Origin: Gammaproteobacteria bacterium
GTDB taxonomy: Bacteria > Pseudomonadota > Gammaproteobacteria > Pseudomonadales > Pseudomonadaceae
Reading direction: 5' to 3'
Length of the DNA stretch: 52,394 bases
NCBI GenBank assembly: GCA_023475025.1
Contig: JAMCWB010000031.1
Location: 1-52,394, forward strand
The notes under the pieces: generated by a model
What the model saw: only the letters and a program-made list of their open reading frames with translations
What the model was told of the DNA's origin: nothing
Databases searched by the model: none
Position numbers and translations under genes: made by a program
Shown here: in pieces, positions 42,911 to 51,346 of the stretch
How positions within the stretch are numbered: position 1 is the stretch's first letter
Layout of the letters: each line of letters begins with the position of its first letter

Positions 42911-44425
42911 TCAGCCAAGAAACAGACGATAGGCCGGGTTGTCCGACTCATCCCAGTAGGGGTAGCCAATCTTGTCCAGCGCCTCGGCCACCAGATGCCG
43001 GTCACTATCCGGCACCTGCAAACCCACCACAACCCGGCCGTAGGCCGCACCGTGGTTACGGTAATGGAACATCGAGATATTCCAGCGCCCACCCAGGCTA
43101 CGCAAGAAGTTGAACAAGGCACCCGGGCGCTCAGGGAACTCGAAGCGGTAAATCACCTCATCGCGCACATGATCGGCATGACCACCAACCAGGTGGCGGA
43201 TGTGCAGCTTGGCCAGCTCATTGTCGGTCATATCCAGCACCGGGAAGCCCAGCTCATGAAGATTGGCGACCAGCGCATCACGTGGGTCCGACTCGGGATG
43301 GGTCTGCACCCCGACAAAAATATGTGCCTCGGCGCGATCATAGAAGCGATAGTTGAATTCAGTGATCGACCGCTTGCCCAGCGCCTCACAGAAGGCCTTG
43401 AAACTGCCCGGGCGTTCGGGAATGGTGACGGCCAGGATGGCTTCACGGCCTTCACCGACTTCGGCGCGCTCGGCAACATGCCGCAAGCGGTCAAAGTTGA
43501 CGTTGGCCCCGGAGTCAATGGCAATAAAGACCTGACCCTCACAGCCCTCACGTTCGACATATTTCTTGATCCCGGCAACACCCAGGCAGCCCGCAGGTTC
43601 ACAGATCGAGCGGGTATCATCGTAGATATCCTTGATCGCGGCGCACATTTCGTCGGTGGTTACAGTGATAACCTCATCGACATAATGACGACAGACTTCA
43701 AAGGTATGCTCACCAATCTGCGCGACCGCCACGCCATCAGCGAACAGCCCGACCTGACTGAGCACCACACGCTCATCTGCCGCCATCGCCGCCTGCAGGC
43801 AAGCTGCTTCCGTTGGCTCGACGCCGATAACCTTGATATCCGGACGCAGGTATTTCACGTAGGCAGCAATACCTGCCACCAGGCCGCCGCCGCCGACAGG
43901 GACAAAAATCGCATTCAACGGCCCCTGATGCTGGCGCAGAATCTCCATGGCCACGGTGCCCTGACCGGCAATGGTGTCCGGGTCATCGTAAGGATGGATA
44001 TAGGTATAGCCCTTCTCTTCGATCAACTTGCGCGAATAGGCCAGCGCTTCGTCAAAGGCATCACCGTGCAGTATCACCTTGGCCCCCCGGGCACGCACCG
44101 CCTTGACCTTGATCTCCGGTGTCGTGCGCGGCATCACGATGGTTGCCTTGACCCCGAGATGGCGCGCTGCGTAAGCCAGACCCTGGGCATGGTTGCCTGC
44201 TGAAGCCGCAACCACGCCTTTGGCGCGCTGTTCATCGGACAACTGCGACAGCTTGTTGTAGGCACCACGAATCTTGAACGAGAAAACCGGCTGCAGGTCT
44301 TCACGCTTGAGCAACACGGTGTTGCCCAGGCGTTCTGAGAGAAAGGGCGCGGCATGGATGGGCGTTTCAACCGCCACATCGTAGACCGGCGAGCAGAGGA
44401 TTTTCTTGACGTAGGATTCCAGCAT
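42911..44425 (-). CDS. ilvA: Threonine dehydratase, biosynthetic
   Basis: 504-residue PLP enzyme that deaminates threonine to 2-oxobutanoate, the first step of isoleucine synthesis. PLP lysine Lys51 is in FSFKIRGAYNK, with SAGNHAQG and GGGGLVAGIA as the phosphate cup. Two ACT-like regulatory domains follow (IPERPGSFKAFCEALG, about 330, and FPERPGALFNFLRSLGG, about 425), the isoleucine-inhibited long form. Divergent from rpiA. Confidence 0.95.
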   Translation of the reverse strand: MLESYVKKILCSPVYDVAVETPIHAAPFLSERLGNTVLLKREDLQPVFSFKIRGAYNKLSQLSDEQRAKGVVAASAGNHAQGLAYAARHLGVKATIVMPRTTPEIKVKAVRARGAKVILHGDAFDEALAYSRKLIEEKGYTYIHPYDDPDTIAGQGTVAMEILRQHQGPLNAIFVPVGGGGLVAGIAAYVKYLRPDIKVIGVEPTEAACLQAAMAADERVVLSQVGLFADGVAVAQIGEHTFEVCRHYVDEVITVTTDEMCAAIKDIYDDTRSICEPAGCLGVAGIKKYVEREGCEGQVFIAIDSGANVNFDRLRHVAERAEVGEGREAILAVTIPERPGSFKAFCEALGKRSITEFNYRFYDRAEAHIFVGVQTHPESDPRDALVANLHELGFPVLDMTDNELAKLHIRHLVGGHADHVRDEVIYRFEFPERPGALFNFLRSLGGRWNISMFHYRNHGAAYGRVVVGLQVPDSDRHLVAEALDKIGYPYWDESDNPAYRLFLG

Positions 44426-44551
44426 GAGGTTTCAGCTTGACCAGAGGTGAAAACGGCCAGTCTAGCGAATTGACGACGGCACGACTACACGTTGCCCGCA
44501 GCAAACCCGTATAATTCGTAACTTTAACCAGCGGCCAAGGGGACACCCGGC

Positions 44552-45223
44552 ATGAACCAGGATCAACTCAAACAGGCCGTCGGCCAGGCAGCCGTCGATC
44601 TGCTACTGCCTGAACTGGAAGACAGCAGTATCATCGGTATTGGCACCGGCTCGACCGCCAACTGCTTTATCGACGCACTGGCCAGGCATAAAGGCTTTTT
44701 CGACGGCGCCGTTGCCAGCTCTGAGGCCACCGCCACTCGCCTGAAAAAGCACGGCATCCCGGTCTACGAGCTGAATAACGTCTTCCAGCTCGACTACTAC
44801 GTCGACGGGGCCGACGAAAGCAATCGTCACCTCGAGCTGATCAAGGGCGGTGGCGCCGCACTGACCCGCGAAAAGATCGTCGCCGCAGCAGCCAGAACCT
44901 TTATCTGCATTGCCGACGACAGCAAGCTGGTCGATACCCTGGGTGCCTTTCCGCTCCCGGTCGAGGTCATTCCCATGGCGCGCAGTTATGTCGCGCGGGA
45001 AATCGTCAAGCTCGGCGGCGACCCGGTCTACCGGGATGGCTGCGTGACCGATAACGGCAATGTGATCCTGGATATCCACAACATGCAGATTCACGACCCG
45101 CGCAAGCTGGAAGACCAGCTCAACAGCATCGTTGGCGTCGTCTGTAACGGCCTCTTCGCCCATCGACCAGCCGACATCCTGCTGCTGGGCACCACGGAAG
45201 GCGTCAAGACACTGAAATGCTAA
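44552..45223 (+). CDS. rpiA: Ribose-5-phosphate isomerase A
   Basis: 223 residues. Interconverts ribose-5-phosphate and ribulose-5-phosphate in the pentose phosphate pathway. Seen: [15 protein letters not shown] (phosphate loop), [24 protein letters not shown] with the catalytic-region Asp residues, and [20 protein letters not shown] at 44510-44515 may be its -10 box, but no matching -35 is evident. The divergent ilvA-rpiA arrangement is conserved in Pseudomonas. Confidence 0.96.
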   Translation: MNQDQLKQAVGQAAVDLLLPELEDSSIIGIGTGSTANCFIDALARHKGFFDGAVASSEATATRLKKHGIPVYELNNVFQLDYYVDGADESNRHLELIKGGGAALTREKIVAAAARTFICIADDSKLVDTLGAFPLPVEVIPMARSYVAREIVKLGGDPVYRDGCVTDNGNVILDIHNMQIHDPRKLEDQLNSIVGVVCNGLFAHRPADILLLGTTEGVKTLKC

Positions 45224-45228
45224 AAGCG

Positions 45229-45250
45229 GCTGAAGGCTGGAGCCTTCAGC
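45229..45250. terminator. Hairpin between rpiA and the SdiA-regulated gene
   Basis: Perfect 9-bp stem GCTGAAGGC/GCCTTCAGC with a 4-base loop, just after the rpiA stop and overlapping the last codon of the convergent gene. No T run, so a modest terminator at best. Confidence 0.45.
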
Positions 45251-46151
45251 GACCTTGGTCGGCCGGCGGCACAAAGCGATAGAACAGATTCGGCTCGCTG
45301 ACGATAAAGATGCGGCCCTGATCATCCAGGGCGACCCCTTCGGCCTGCGGAATGCTACGGCGTAACCCTGCGCTGCCCATGCGCAGGCCGAGCATGCTCA
45401 AGGCCTTGCCATCGACGCCATACTCCACCAGCATTTTTGACTCATCACTGAGCAGCAACAGATGCCCTGTATCCGGCAAGAAAGAAACAGAGGATAAATC
45501 ACGCATAAACAGCTTGGGCGAATCGCTGGCCTTGAGCTCTTCGATACTCAACCGCAAGGGGTCTTCCTCATTGCGGTCAACAAAACCGCTGATGGCCATA
45601 ACCCGCATCGGATCACGCTCCTTGACCACCAGCAGCCTGCGCCCTTCGGCATCCCAGGACGTGCCCTCAAAGCCCTTGTTTCCGCTTTGATCCAGAGCAA
45701 TCATCAACGCCGGAACCTGACTCACGTCTACCACCTCAGCGTCATCCGGCACATCGACCACCAGAAGGCGCTGGCTGCGCTCCTCGGCCAGCACAAAGCG
45801 CTTGCCGGCAATATGCGAAAGCCCTTCCAGGTCGTGCACACCCTCTACGCGGATTTCCCGCAGCAATTCGCCCTCATCACTCAACTCGACAATCACTGGC
45901 CGGCCGTTGAGCACGGACCACAGGGTGCCGGTTTCGGCGTTCCAGGTCAGCGCCGACAGGTCATCTTCAATGCCTTGCACTTGCTTGCGCTGAATGTCCG
46001 CACGATAACGCGACAGGTCCAGCGCCTGCGGTGGCAACTCCACTCGCGACAAACGCCAGCCATGCCACAGATGACTGGCCACACCCGACATAAACAACCA
46101 GGCCAGCACAGCCAGAATCAGAACAGCGACAACCAAAAGTATTTTTTTCAC
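45246..46151 (-). CDS. SdiA-regulated (YjiK-like) beta-propeller protein
   Basis: 301 residues. An N-terminal hydrophobic helix (KKILLVVAVLILAVLAWLFM, about 2-22) is a signal anchor or uncleaved signal. It is followed by a propeller-like domain with repeated phrases such as DDLSALTWNAETGTLWSVLNG, DLEGLSHIAGKRFVLAEER, GFEGTSWDAEGRRLLVVKE and AEGVALDDQGRIFIVSE. This pattern fits the SdiA-regulated family; the periplasmic function is unknown. GTG 46151 has GGAG six bases upstream. Confidence 0.82.
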   Translation of the reverse strand: MKKILLVVAVLILAVLAWLFMSGVASHLWHGWRLSRVELPPQALDLSRYRADIQRKQVQGIEDDLSALTWNAETGTLWSVLNGRPVIVELSDEGELLREIRVEGVHDLEGLSHIAGKRFVLAEERSQRLLVVDVPDDAEVVDVSQVPALMIALDQSGNKGFEGTSWDAEGRRLLVVKERDPMRVMAISGFVDRNEEDPLRLSIEELKASDSPKLFMRDLSSVSFLPDTGHLLLLSDESKMLVEYGVDGKALSMLGLRMGSAGLRRSIPQAEGVALDDQGRIFIVSEPNLFYRFVPPADQGR

Positions 46152-46241
46152 CCGGAACTCCGACGCAGGGATGCCAGCAGCACCATTATTAGCAATGCGG
46201 CTTTGAACGGCATCCAGCAAAAAGGTTCAGCGGGAAAGGGC

Positions 46242-46913
46242 TCAGCGGGCAACTTCTGCCGACTGCTCCAGGGCGCCAGGAATGGCCAGCTCCAGCACGT
46301 CGCCAGGCTGCAGCACACCGACACCTGCCGGCGTGCCAGTAATGACGACATCGCCGGGTTGCAACGTAAACACACTGGCGATCTGCTGCAGCAAGCTGAG
46401 AATCGGCGTGATCATCTCGGCGCTGCTACCTTGCTGGCGTACTTCACCATTGATCACCAGACGCAGCGGCAACTCTGTCAGTCCCGGCGCCTGCTCCGGA
46501 CGGATAAATACCGATAGCGGGCAAGCCCCATCAAAGGCCTTGGCACGCTCCCAGGGGTGACCCTTGGCTTTCAGTTGATCCTGCAACTCACGCAGGGTCA
46601 GATCCAGCGCCAGACCAACCCCCTTGATCGCCTTGTGCGCTTGCTCACTACTGACAGCGCCACTGAGCGGCTTGCCAATCAACACCGCTATTTCACACTC
46701 ATAGTGCACCTTGCCCTTGCCTGCCGGCAGCTGCAAGGGGGCATCACTGAGCGGCACCACAGCGCTAGCCGGCTTGATAAACAGCAGCGGCTCACTGGGT
46801 ACCGGATTGTTCAGTTCACGCGCATGTTCGGCATAATTGCGCCCAACACAGACAACCTTGCCCAGTGGCAGGTCGATAAGCGTGCCGTCAGCGAAGTGGT
46901 GTTGGTAGGGCAT
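46242..46913 (-). CDS. Fumarylacetoacetate hydrolase (FAH) family protein
   Basis: 223-residue FAH-fold enzyme like YcgM (acylpyruvate hydrolase/oxaloacetate decarboxylase group). Seen: VVCVGRNYAEHARELNNPVP, LFIKPASAV, metal ligands in HYECEIAVLIG, and ITGTPAGVGVLQPGDVLE near the C terminus. The substrate is not determinable. ATG 46913 is preferred over TTG 46916. A run of ten GCTGAAA units lies just upstream in its leader. Confidence 0.88.
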   Translation of the reverse strand: MPYQHHFADGTLIDLPLGKVVCVGRNYAEHARELNNPVPSEPLLFIKPASAVVPLSDAPLQLPAGKGKVHYECEIAVLIGKPLSGAVSSEQAHKAIKGVGLALDLTLRELQDQLKAKGHPWERAKAFDGACPLSVFIRPEQAPGLTELPLRLVINGEVRQQGSSAEMITPILSLLQQIASVFTLQPGDVVITGTPAGVGVLQPGDVLELAIPGALEQSAEVAR

Positions 46914-46936
46914 CAAAACCTCACGGTAAAAGGGAC

Positions 46937-47006
46937 GCTGAAAGCTGAAAGCTGAAAGCTGAAAGCTGAAAGCTGAAAGCTGAAAGCTGAAAGCTGAAAG
47001 CTGAAA
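46937..47006. repeat. Heptanucleotide tandem repeat, ten perfect GCTGAAA units
   Basis: Ten uninterrupted copies of GCTGAAA (70 bases) plus a partial unit. On the FAH coding strand they read TTTCAGC and end 23 bases before its ATG, within the probable leader or promoter. Seven is neither a multiple of three nor of the helical turn, so gain or loss of one unit would alter spacing. Confidence 0.95.
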
Positions 47007-47074
47007 GCGAATAGTGTGTTGCCGGGCTCAGAGCGCAGGCAACCACTGTTCGTTTGCAGCTTGCCGTCTGCGGG

Positions 47075-48469
47075 CTAGACGCTAAAGATCTTGCCCGGAT
47101 TCATGATGCCATTCGGATCAAATACGGCCTTGACCGCTTTCATCACGGCAATCTCTTCCGGGCTGCGGCTGTAATGCAGATAATCCCGCTTGGTCATGCC
47201 GACACCGTGCTCTGCTGAAATCGAGCCGTCGTATTTCTGCACAATCTCGAACACCCACTTATTCACGCTCGCGCACTTGCCGAAGAACTCATCCTTATCC
47301 ATGCCTTCTGGCTTGAGGATATTCAGGTGCAGATTGCCGTCACCGATATGGCCGAACCAGACAATCTCGAAGTCCGGGTAGTGCTTTGCGACAATGGCAT
47401 CAATGTCATGCAGGAAGGCCGGCACCTTGCCGACGGTAACGGAAATATCGTTCTTGTACGGCGTCCAGTGCGAGATGGTTTCCGAGATAAATTCGCGCAG
47501 CTTCCACAGATTCTGTAACTGCTGGTCGCTCTGGCTCATGACCCCATCCAGCACCCAGCCCTGCTCCACACAATGCTCAAAGATCTCCAGCGCCTGATTG
47601 GCGATATCTTCATTGAGCGCTTCAAACTCCAGCAAGGCGTAGAAGGGGCACTCGGTGGCGAAGGGGGCCGGCACATCGCCGCGCGCCATGATCTTGGCCA
47701 TTGCCTTGTCAGAGAAGAACTCGAACGCGGTCAGATCCAGCTTGCTCTGGAAGGCGTGCAGCACCGGCATGATGGAGTCAAAATCCGGCGTACCCAGCAC
47801 CATGGCTGTCAGATTCTTCGGCGCGCGCTCCAGACGCATGGTCGCCTCAACCACAAAACCCAGGGTGCCTTCAGCACCGATGAACAGCTGACGCAGGTCA
47901 TAGCCGGTAGCGTTCTTGATCAGATCCTTGTTCAACTCCAGCAGCTCGCCGGTCCCGGTGACCACCTTCAGACCCGCCACCCAGTTGCGGGTCATACCGT
48001 AGCGAATGACCTTGATACCCCCGGCATTGGTGCCGATATTGCCACCAATATTGCTCGACCCTGCCGAGGCGAAATCAACCGGATAATACAGCCCCTGCTC
48101 TTCGGCAAATTGCTGCAACTGGGCGGTCACCACACCTGGCTGACAGACTACCGTGCGATCGAAGGCATTGAAGGACTCGATCTTGTTCATGTAGTCAAAG
48201 GACACCACCACCTCGCCACTGGCCGCCACAGCACCAGCAGACAGTCCAGTGCGCCCGCCGGAAGGCACCAGGGCGACCTGGTGCTGGTTGGCAAAGCGTA
48301 CAATGGCCTGCACCTGCTCGGTGCTTTTCGGAAACACAATGGCCAGCGGGGCTGGGGCAAAATGCTTGGTCCAGTCCTTGCCCCAGTTATCCAGGGACTC
48401 GGCATCGGTGCGCACCTTGTCCGCATCCACCAGGGTTTTCAGTTGCTCGATCAGGGCGTCAGGGGTCAT
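47075..48469 (-). CDS. FAD-linked D-2-hydroxyglutarate dehydrogenase
   Basis: 464 residues of the FAD_binding_4/FAD-oxidase_C (D-lactate dehydrogenase) family. Seen: VALVPSGGRTGLSAGAV and AGSSNIGGNIGTNAGGIKVIRYG for FAD, GAEGTLGFVVEATMRL, the metal-site WFGHIGDGNLHLNI and AEHGVGMTKRDYL. In Pseudomonas the copy facing serA is a D-2-hydroxyglutarate dehydrogenase that removes the hydroxyglutarate made by SerA and so drives serine synthesis; applied here by synteny. D-lactate or glycolate oxidase are alternatives. ATG 48469 begins the family-typical protein. Confidence 0.88.
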   Translation of the reverse strand: MTPDALIEQLKTLVDADKVRTDAESLDNWGKDWTKHFAPAPLAIVFPKSTEQVQAIVRFANQHQVALVPSGGRTGLSAGAVAASGEVVVSFDYMNKIESFNAFDRTVVCQPGVVTAQLQQFAEEQGLYYPVDFASAGSSNIGGNIGTNAGGIKVIRYGMTRNWVAGLKVVTGTGELLELNKDLIKNATGYDLRQLFIGAEGTLGFVVEATMRLERAPKNLTAMVLGTPDFDSIMPVLHAFQSKLDLTAFEFFSDKAMAKIMARGDVPAPFATECPFYALLEFEALNEDIANQALEIFEHCVEQGWVLDGVMSQSDQQLQNLWKLREFISETISHWTPYKNDISVTVGKVPAFLHDIDAIVAKHYPDFEIVWFGHIGDGNLHLNILKPEGMDKDEFFGKCASVNKWVFEIVQKYDGSISAEHGVGMTKRDYLHYSRSPEEIAVMKAVKAVFDPNGIMNPGKIFSV

Positions 48470-48544
48470 CAACCAGGCTCTCTCACAGAATTCATGCTGG
48501 CGATGAATAGAATTCGCGCAGCAATAAGCATCAAAAAGACAGAT

Positions 48545-48556
48545 TATGCTAGCATA
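48545..48556. promoter_or_regulatory. Palindrome in the serA/D2HGDH divergent region
   Basis: Perfect 12-base palindrome TATGCTAGCATA, 128 bases before serA and 75 bases before the dehydrogenase start. TATGCT could also be a -10 box towards serA. An operator is possible; no regulator gene is adjacent. Confidence 0.35.
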
Positions 48557-48684
48557 CGCGGCTTCCGAAACAGGACGCTTTTGTGGCAAATCATGCCCGA
48601 TTGCGTCGGCACTGCTTCATCGCAGCCGCCCGGAGCACTCAACCCGCGCCCCAGGCGCTACCAGTATTGCGGATACCACAGACC

Positions 48685-49914
48685 ATGGCCAAGACCTCAC
48701 TGGACAAGAGCAAGATCAAGTTCCTTCTGCTGGAGGGCGTCCACCAGAACGCCGTCGACACGCTGAAGGCGGCTGGTTACACCAACATTGATTACCGTAC
48801 CGGCTCACTGCCGGAAGAAGAGCTCAAGGCCGCTGTGGCTGACGCTCATTTTATCGGCATTCGCTCACGCACCCAGCTGACCGAAGAGATCTTCCAGCAC
48901 GCACCCAAGCTGATAGCCGTTGGCTGTTTCTGCATCGGCACCAACCAGGTGGACCTGACCGCTGCGATGGAGCGCGGTATTGCGGTATTCAACGCGCCCT
49001 TCTCCAATACCCGCTCGGTGGCCGAGCTGGTGCTGGCTGAGGCCATCCTGCTGCTGCGTGGGGTTCCGGAAAAGAACGCCTCCTGCCACCGTGGTGGCTG
49101 GCTGAAAACCGCGACCAACTCCTTTGAAGTGCGCGGCAAGAAACTGGGTATCGTCGGCTATGGCTCGATCGGCACCCAGCTGTCCGTACTGGCCGAAGGT
49201 CTGGGCATGCAGGTGCTCTTCTATGATGTAGTGACCAAGCTGCCACTGGGCAATGCGTCACAGGTCGGTTCACTGACCGAACTGCTGAACAAGTCCGACG
49301 TGGTATCCCTGCACGTGCCGGAAACTGCGGCCACCAAATGGATGATGGGCGAGGAAGAGATTCGCGCCATGAAGCCGGGCAGCATTCTGATCAACGCGGC
49401 GCGCGGTACCGTAGTCGACATTGACGCCCTGGCCGGAGCACTGGCAGACAAGCACCTGGGCGGCGCAGCCATTGACGTTTTCCCGGTCGAGCCACGCTCG
49501 AACACCGAAGAGTTCGTCAGCCCACTGCGCGAGTTCGATAACTGCATCCTGACTCCGCACGTTGGCGGTTCGACCATGGAAGCACAGGCCAATATCGGCC
49601 TGGAAGTGGCAGAAAAACTGGTTCGCTACAGTGACAACGGCACCTCGATCACCTCGGTCAACTTCCCCGAAGTGGCCCTGCCGTCACACCCTGACCAGCA
49701 CCGTCTGCTGCACATCCACCAGAACATCCCCGGCGTGATGAGTGAAATCAACCAGGTGTTCGCGGAAAACGGCATCAACATCTGCGGCCAGTACCTGCAG
49801 ACCAACGAAAAAGTCGGCTATGTAGTGGTCGATGTGGATGCGGAGTATTCCGATCTGGCGCAGGAGAAGCTGCAAAAGGTCAAAGGAACTATCCGCTGCC
49901 GCATCCTTTTTTAA
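48685..49914 (+). CDS. serA: D-3-phosphoglycerate dehydrogenase
   Basis: 409 residues (the usual Pseudomonas/E. coli length). Oxidises 3-phosphoglycerate to phosphohydroxypyruvate, the first step of serine synthesis; E. coli-type enzymes also reduce 2-oxoglutarate to D-2-hydroxyglutarate. Seen: FLLLEGVHQNAVDTLK, VGCFCIGTNQVDL, NAD motif GIVGYGSIGTQL, the catalytic Glu/His region VEPRSN...LTPHVGGSTMEAQ, and a C-terminal ACT domain (about 335-409; IPGVMSEINQVFAENGINI) for serine feedback. ATG 48685 matches family starts; an upstream GTG at 48583 would add 34 unrelated residues. Confidence 0.95.
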   Translation: MAKTSLDKSKIKFLLLEGVHQNAVDTLKAAGYTNIDYRTGSLPEEELKAAVADAHFIGIRSRTQLTEEIFQHAPKLIAVGCFCIGTNQVDLTAAMERGIAVFNAPFSNTRSVAELVLAEAILLLRGVPEKNASCHRGGWLKTATNSFEVRGKKLGIVGYGSIGTQLSVLAEGLGMQVLFYDVVTKLPLGNASQVGSLTELLNKSDVVSLHVPETAATKWMMGEEEIRAMKPGSILINAARGTVVDIDALAGALADKHLGGAAIDVFPVEPRSNTEEFVSPLREFDNCILTPHVGGSTMEAQANIGLEVAEKLVRYSDNGTSITSVNFPEVALPSHPDQHRLLHIHQNIPGVMSEINQVFAENGINICGQYLQTNEKVGYVVVDVDAEYSDLAQEKLQKVKGTIRCRILF

Positions 49915-49939
49915 CCCCCGGACTCCCCGGTTTTGACGC

Positions 49940-49970
49940 GCCGTCGCCAGCTATTTTGCTGCGCGACGGC
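49940..49970 (+). terminator. Hairpin terminator after serA
   Basis: Stem GCCGTCGC-CAGC against GCTG-C-GCGACGGC (12 pairs with one bulge), loop TATTTT, 26 bases after the serA stop. No T tail follows, so it is terminator-like. Confidence 0.5.
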
Positions 49971-50040
49971 ACTGGCTTGTAACCTGGTAGAAACCTGACG
50001 CTGGTTTAATGACGACTTCTTTCATTGCCAGTTGGTTACC

Positions 50041-51345
50041 ATGTCCAGCAACAAAACCCTTGCCGACCTGTGCCTGAGCGTTGAACCGCTGAATGCACAA
50101 CTAACCATCAACGATGTCGCCGACCGTTTGCTGGAGCCAGCATACAAGGGCTTTCTGTCTTTACCTGTAGTTGATGTCGACAGCCGGCCTTTGGGGCTGG
50201 TCAGTCGATATCGCTTGCAGAACATTTTCATGCAGCGCTTCGGCCGCGACCTGTGGGGACGGCATCCGATTACCGAAGCAAGCAATCCGGAATCCTTGAT
50301 CATCGATGTAGATACCCCGCTTGATCGCGCGGCCAACATCATTACAGCCCAATTGCAGTACCCGATCACTGAAGACTTCATTCTCGTCGACAGTACTGGT
50401 CGCTATCGCGGACTGGGTACAGTGATGGACCTGTTGCGCGCCATGGAAAAGCGCATCGGGCAGCGCAACAAGGCGCTGCAGCAGGCACTCAAGCAACTCA
50501 AACGATCACAAAGTCACCTGGTCCAGGCTGAAAAAATGGCCTCACTCGGACAAATGGTCGCCGGGGTAGCCCACGAGCTGAATACTCCGCTGGGCTATGT
50601 AAAAAACAATGTACAGTTGCTCGGCGAACTGGTGCGTCCCGTGCTGTCTTTGGCTGAGCAGCAAAGCCAACTGATGGAATTGCTCAATGATCCTCACGCC
50701 AGCGACGAGCAACTCACAGACGCCTTCACCGCCACCCGGCAAGCAGCTGATGCAGCCGCCCCCGCACAACTGGCTGAAGACCTCAGCCCACTGCTTGAAG
50801 ACACCTTGTTCGGGCTTGAGCAAATCGCCGAGCTGGCCGTCAGTCTGAAAGATTTTTCCCGCCTTGATCGCGCCATGACCGAAGCCGTAAACCTCAATGA
50901 ATGTGTCCACAACGCACTGGTCATCGCCCGCAACGCAATCAAGGATAACGCCGAGGTGACAACTCGACTCGGTGAGCTGCCAGCTATTACCTGCACCCCT
51001 TCGCAAATCAATCAGGTGTTGCTGAACCTGCTGACCAATGCAGCCCAGGCCATGGACCGACCTGGCCGGATTCTGGTTCGTACCTGGTCCGAAATGGATC
51101 AAGTGCATTTATCGGTTGAGGATAATGGGCGCGGCATCCCCGAGTCAGTTCAGAAGCGGATTTTCGACCCTTTCTTTACCACCAAAAGTGTCGGTCAAGG
51201 CACCGGGCTTGGGCTCTCGATCAGCTACCAGATCATCCACGACCATGGCGGACGCATCCGCTTCAAGTCGGAACCCGGTCGTGGTACGCGCTTTCTAATC
51301 AGCCTGCCGGTTAGCCAGAGCCCGGCCCTGTCAAGGAGTGCCTGA
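50041..51345 (+). CDS. Cytoplasmic CBS-domain sensor histidine kinase
   Basis: 434 residues, no membrane segment. The N-terminal CBS-like pair (about 1-140; GFLSLPVVDVDSRPLGLVSR and EDFILVDSTGRYRGLGTVMDLL) is followed by a coiled coil, dimerisation/His domain with phospho-His178 in GVAHELNTPLGYVKNN, and an ATPase with N box QVLLNLLTNAAQAM, DNGRGIPE and GTGLGLSI. A CBS sensor suggests adenylate or ion sensing inside the cell (inference). ATG 50041 is preferred over TTG 50032. It is one base from the response regulator, clearly co-expressed. Confidence 0.88.
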   Translation: MSSNKTLADLCLSVEPLNAQLTINDVADRLLEPAYKGFLSLPVVDVDSRPLGLVSRYRLQNIFMQRFGRDLWGRHPITEASNPESLIIDVDTPLDRAANIITAQLQYPITEDFILVDSTGRYRGLGTVMDLLRAMEKRIGQRNKALQQALKQLKRSQSHLVQAEKMASLGQMVAGVAHELNTPLGYVKNNVQLLGELVRPVLSLAEQQSQLMELLNDPHASDEQLTDAFTATRQAADAAAPAQLAEDLSPLLEDTLFGLEQIAELAVSLKDFSRLDRAMTEAVNLNECVHNALVIARNAIKDNAEVTTRLGELPAITCTPSQINQVLLNLLTNAAQAMDRPGRILVRTWSEMDQVHLSVEDNGRGIPESVQKRIFDPFFTTKSVGQGTGLGLSISYQIIHDHGGRIRFKSEPGRGTRFLISLPVSQSPALSRSA

Positions 51346-51346
51346 A

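Noticed and set aside
46937..47006. Repeat array considered as a CRISPR
   Set aside because: The units are 7 bases and directly contiguous, without spacers or cas genes.
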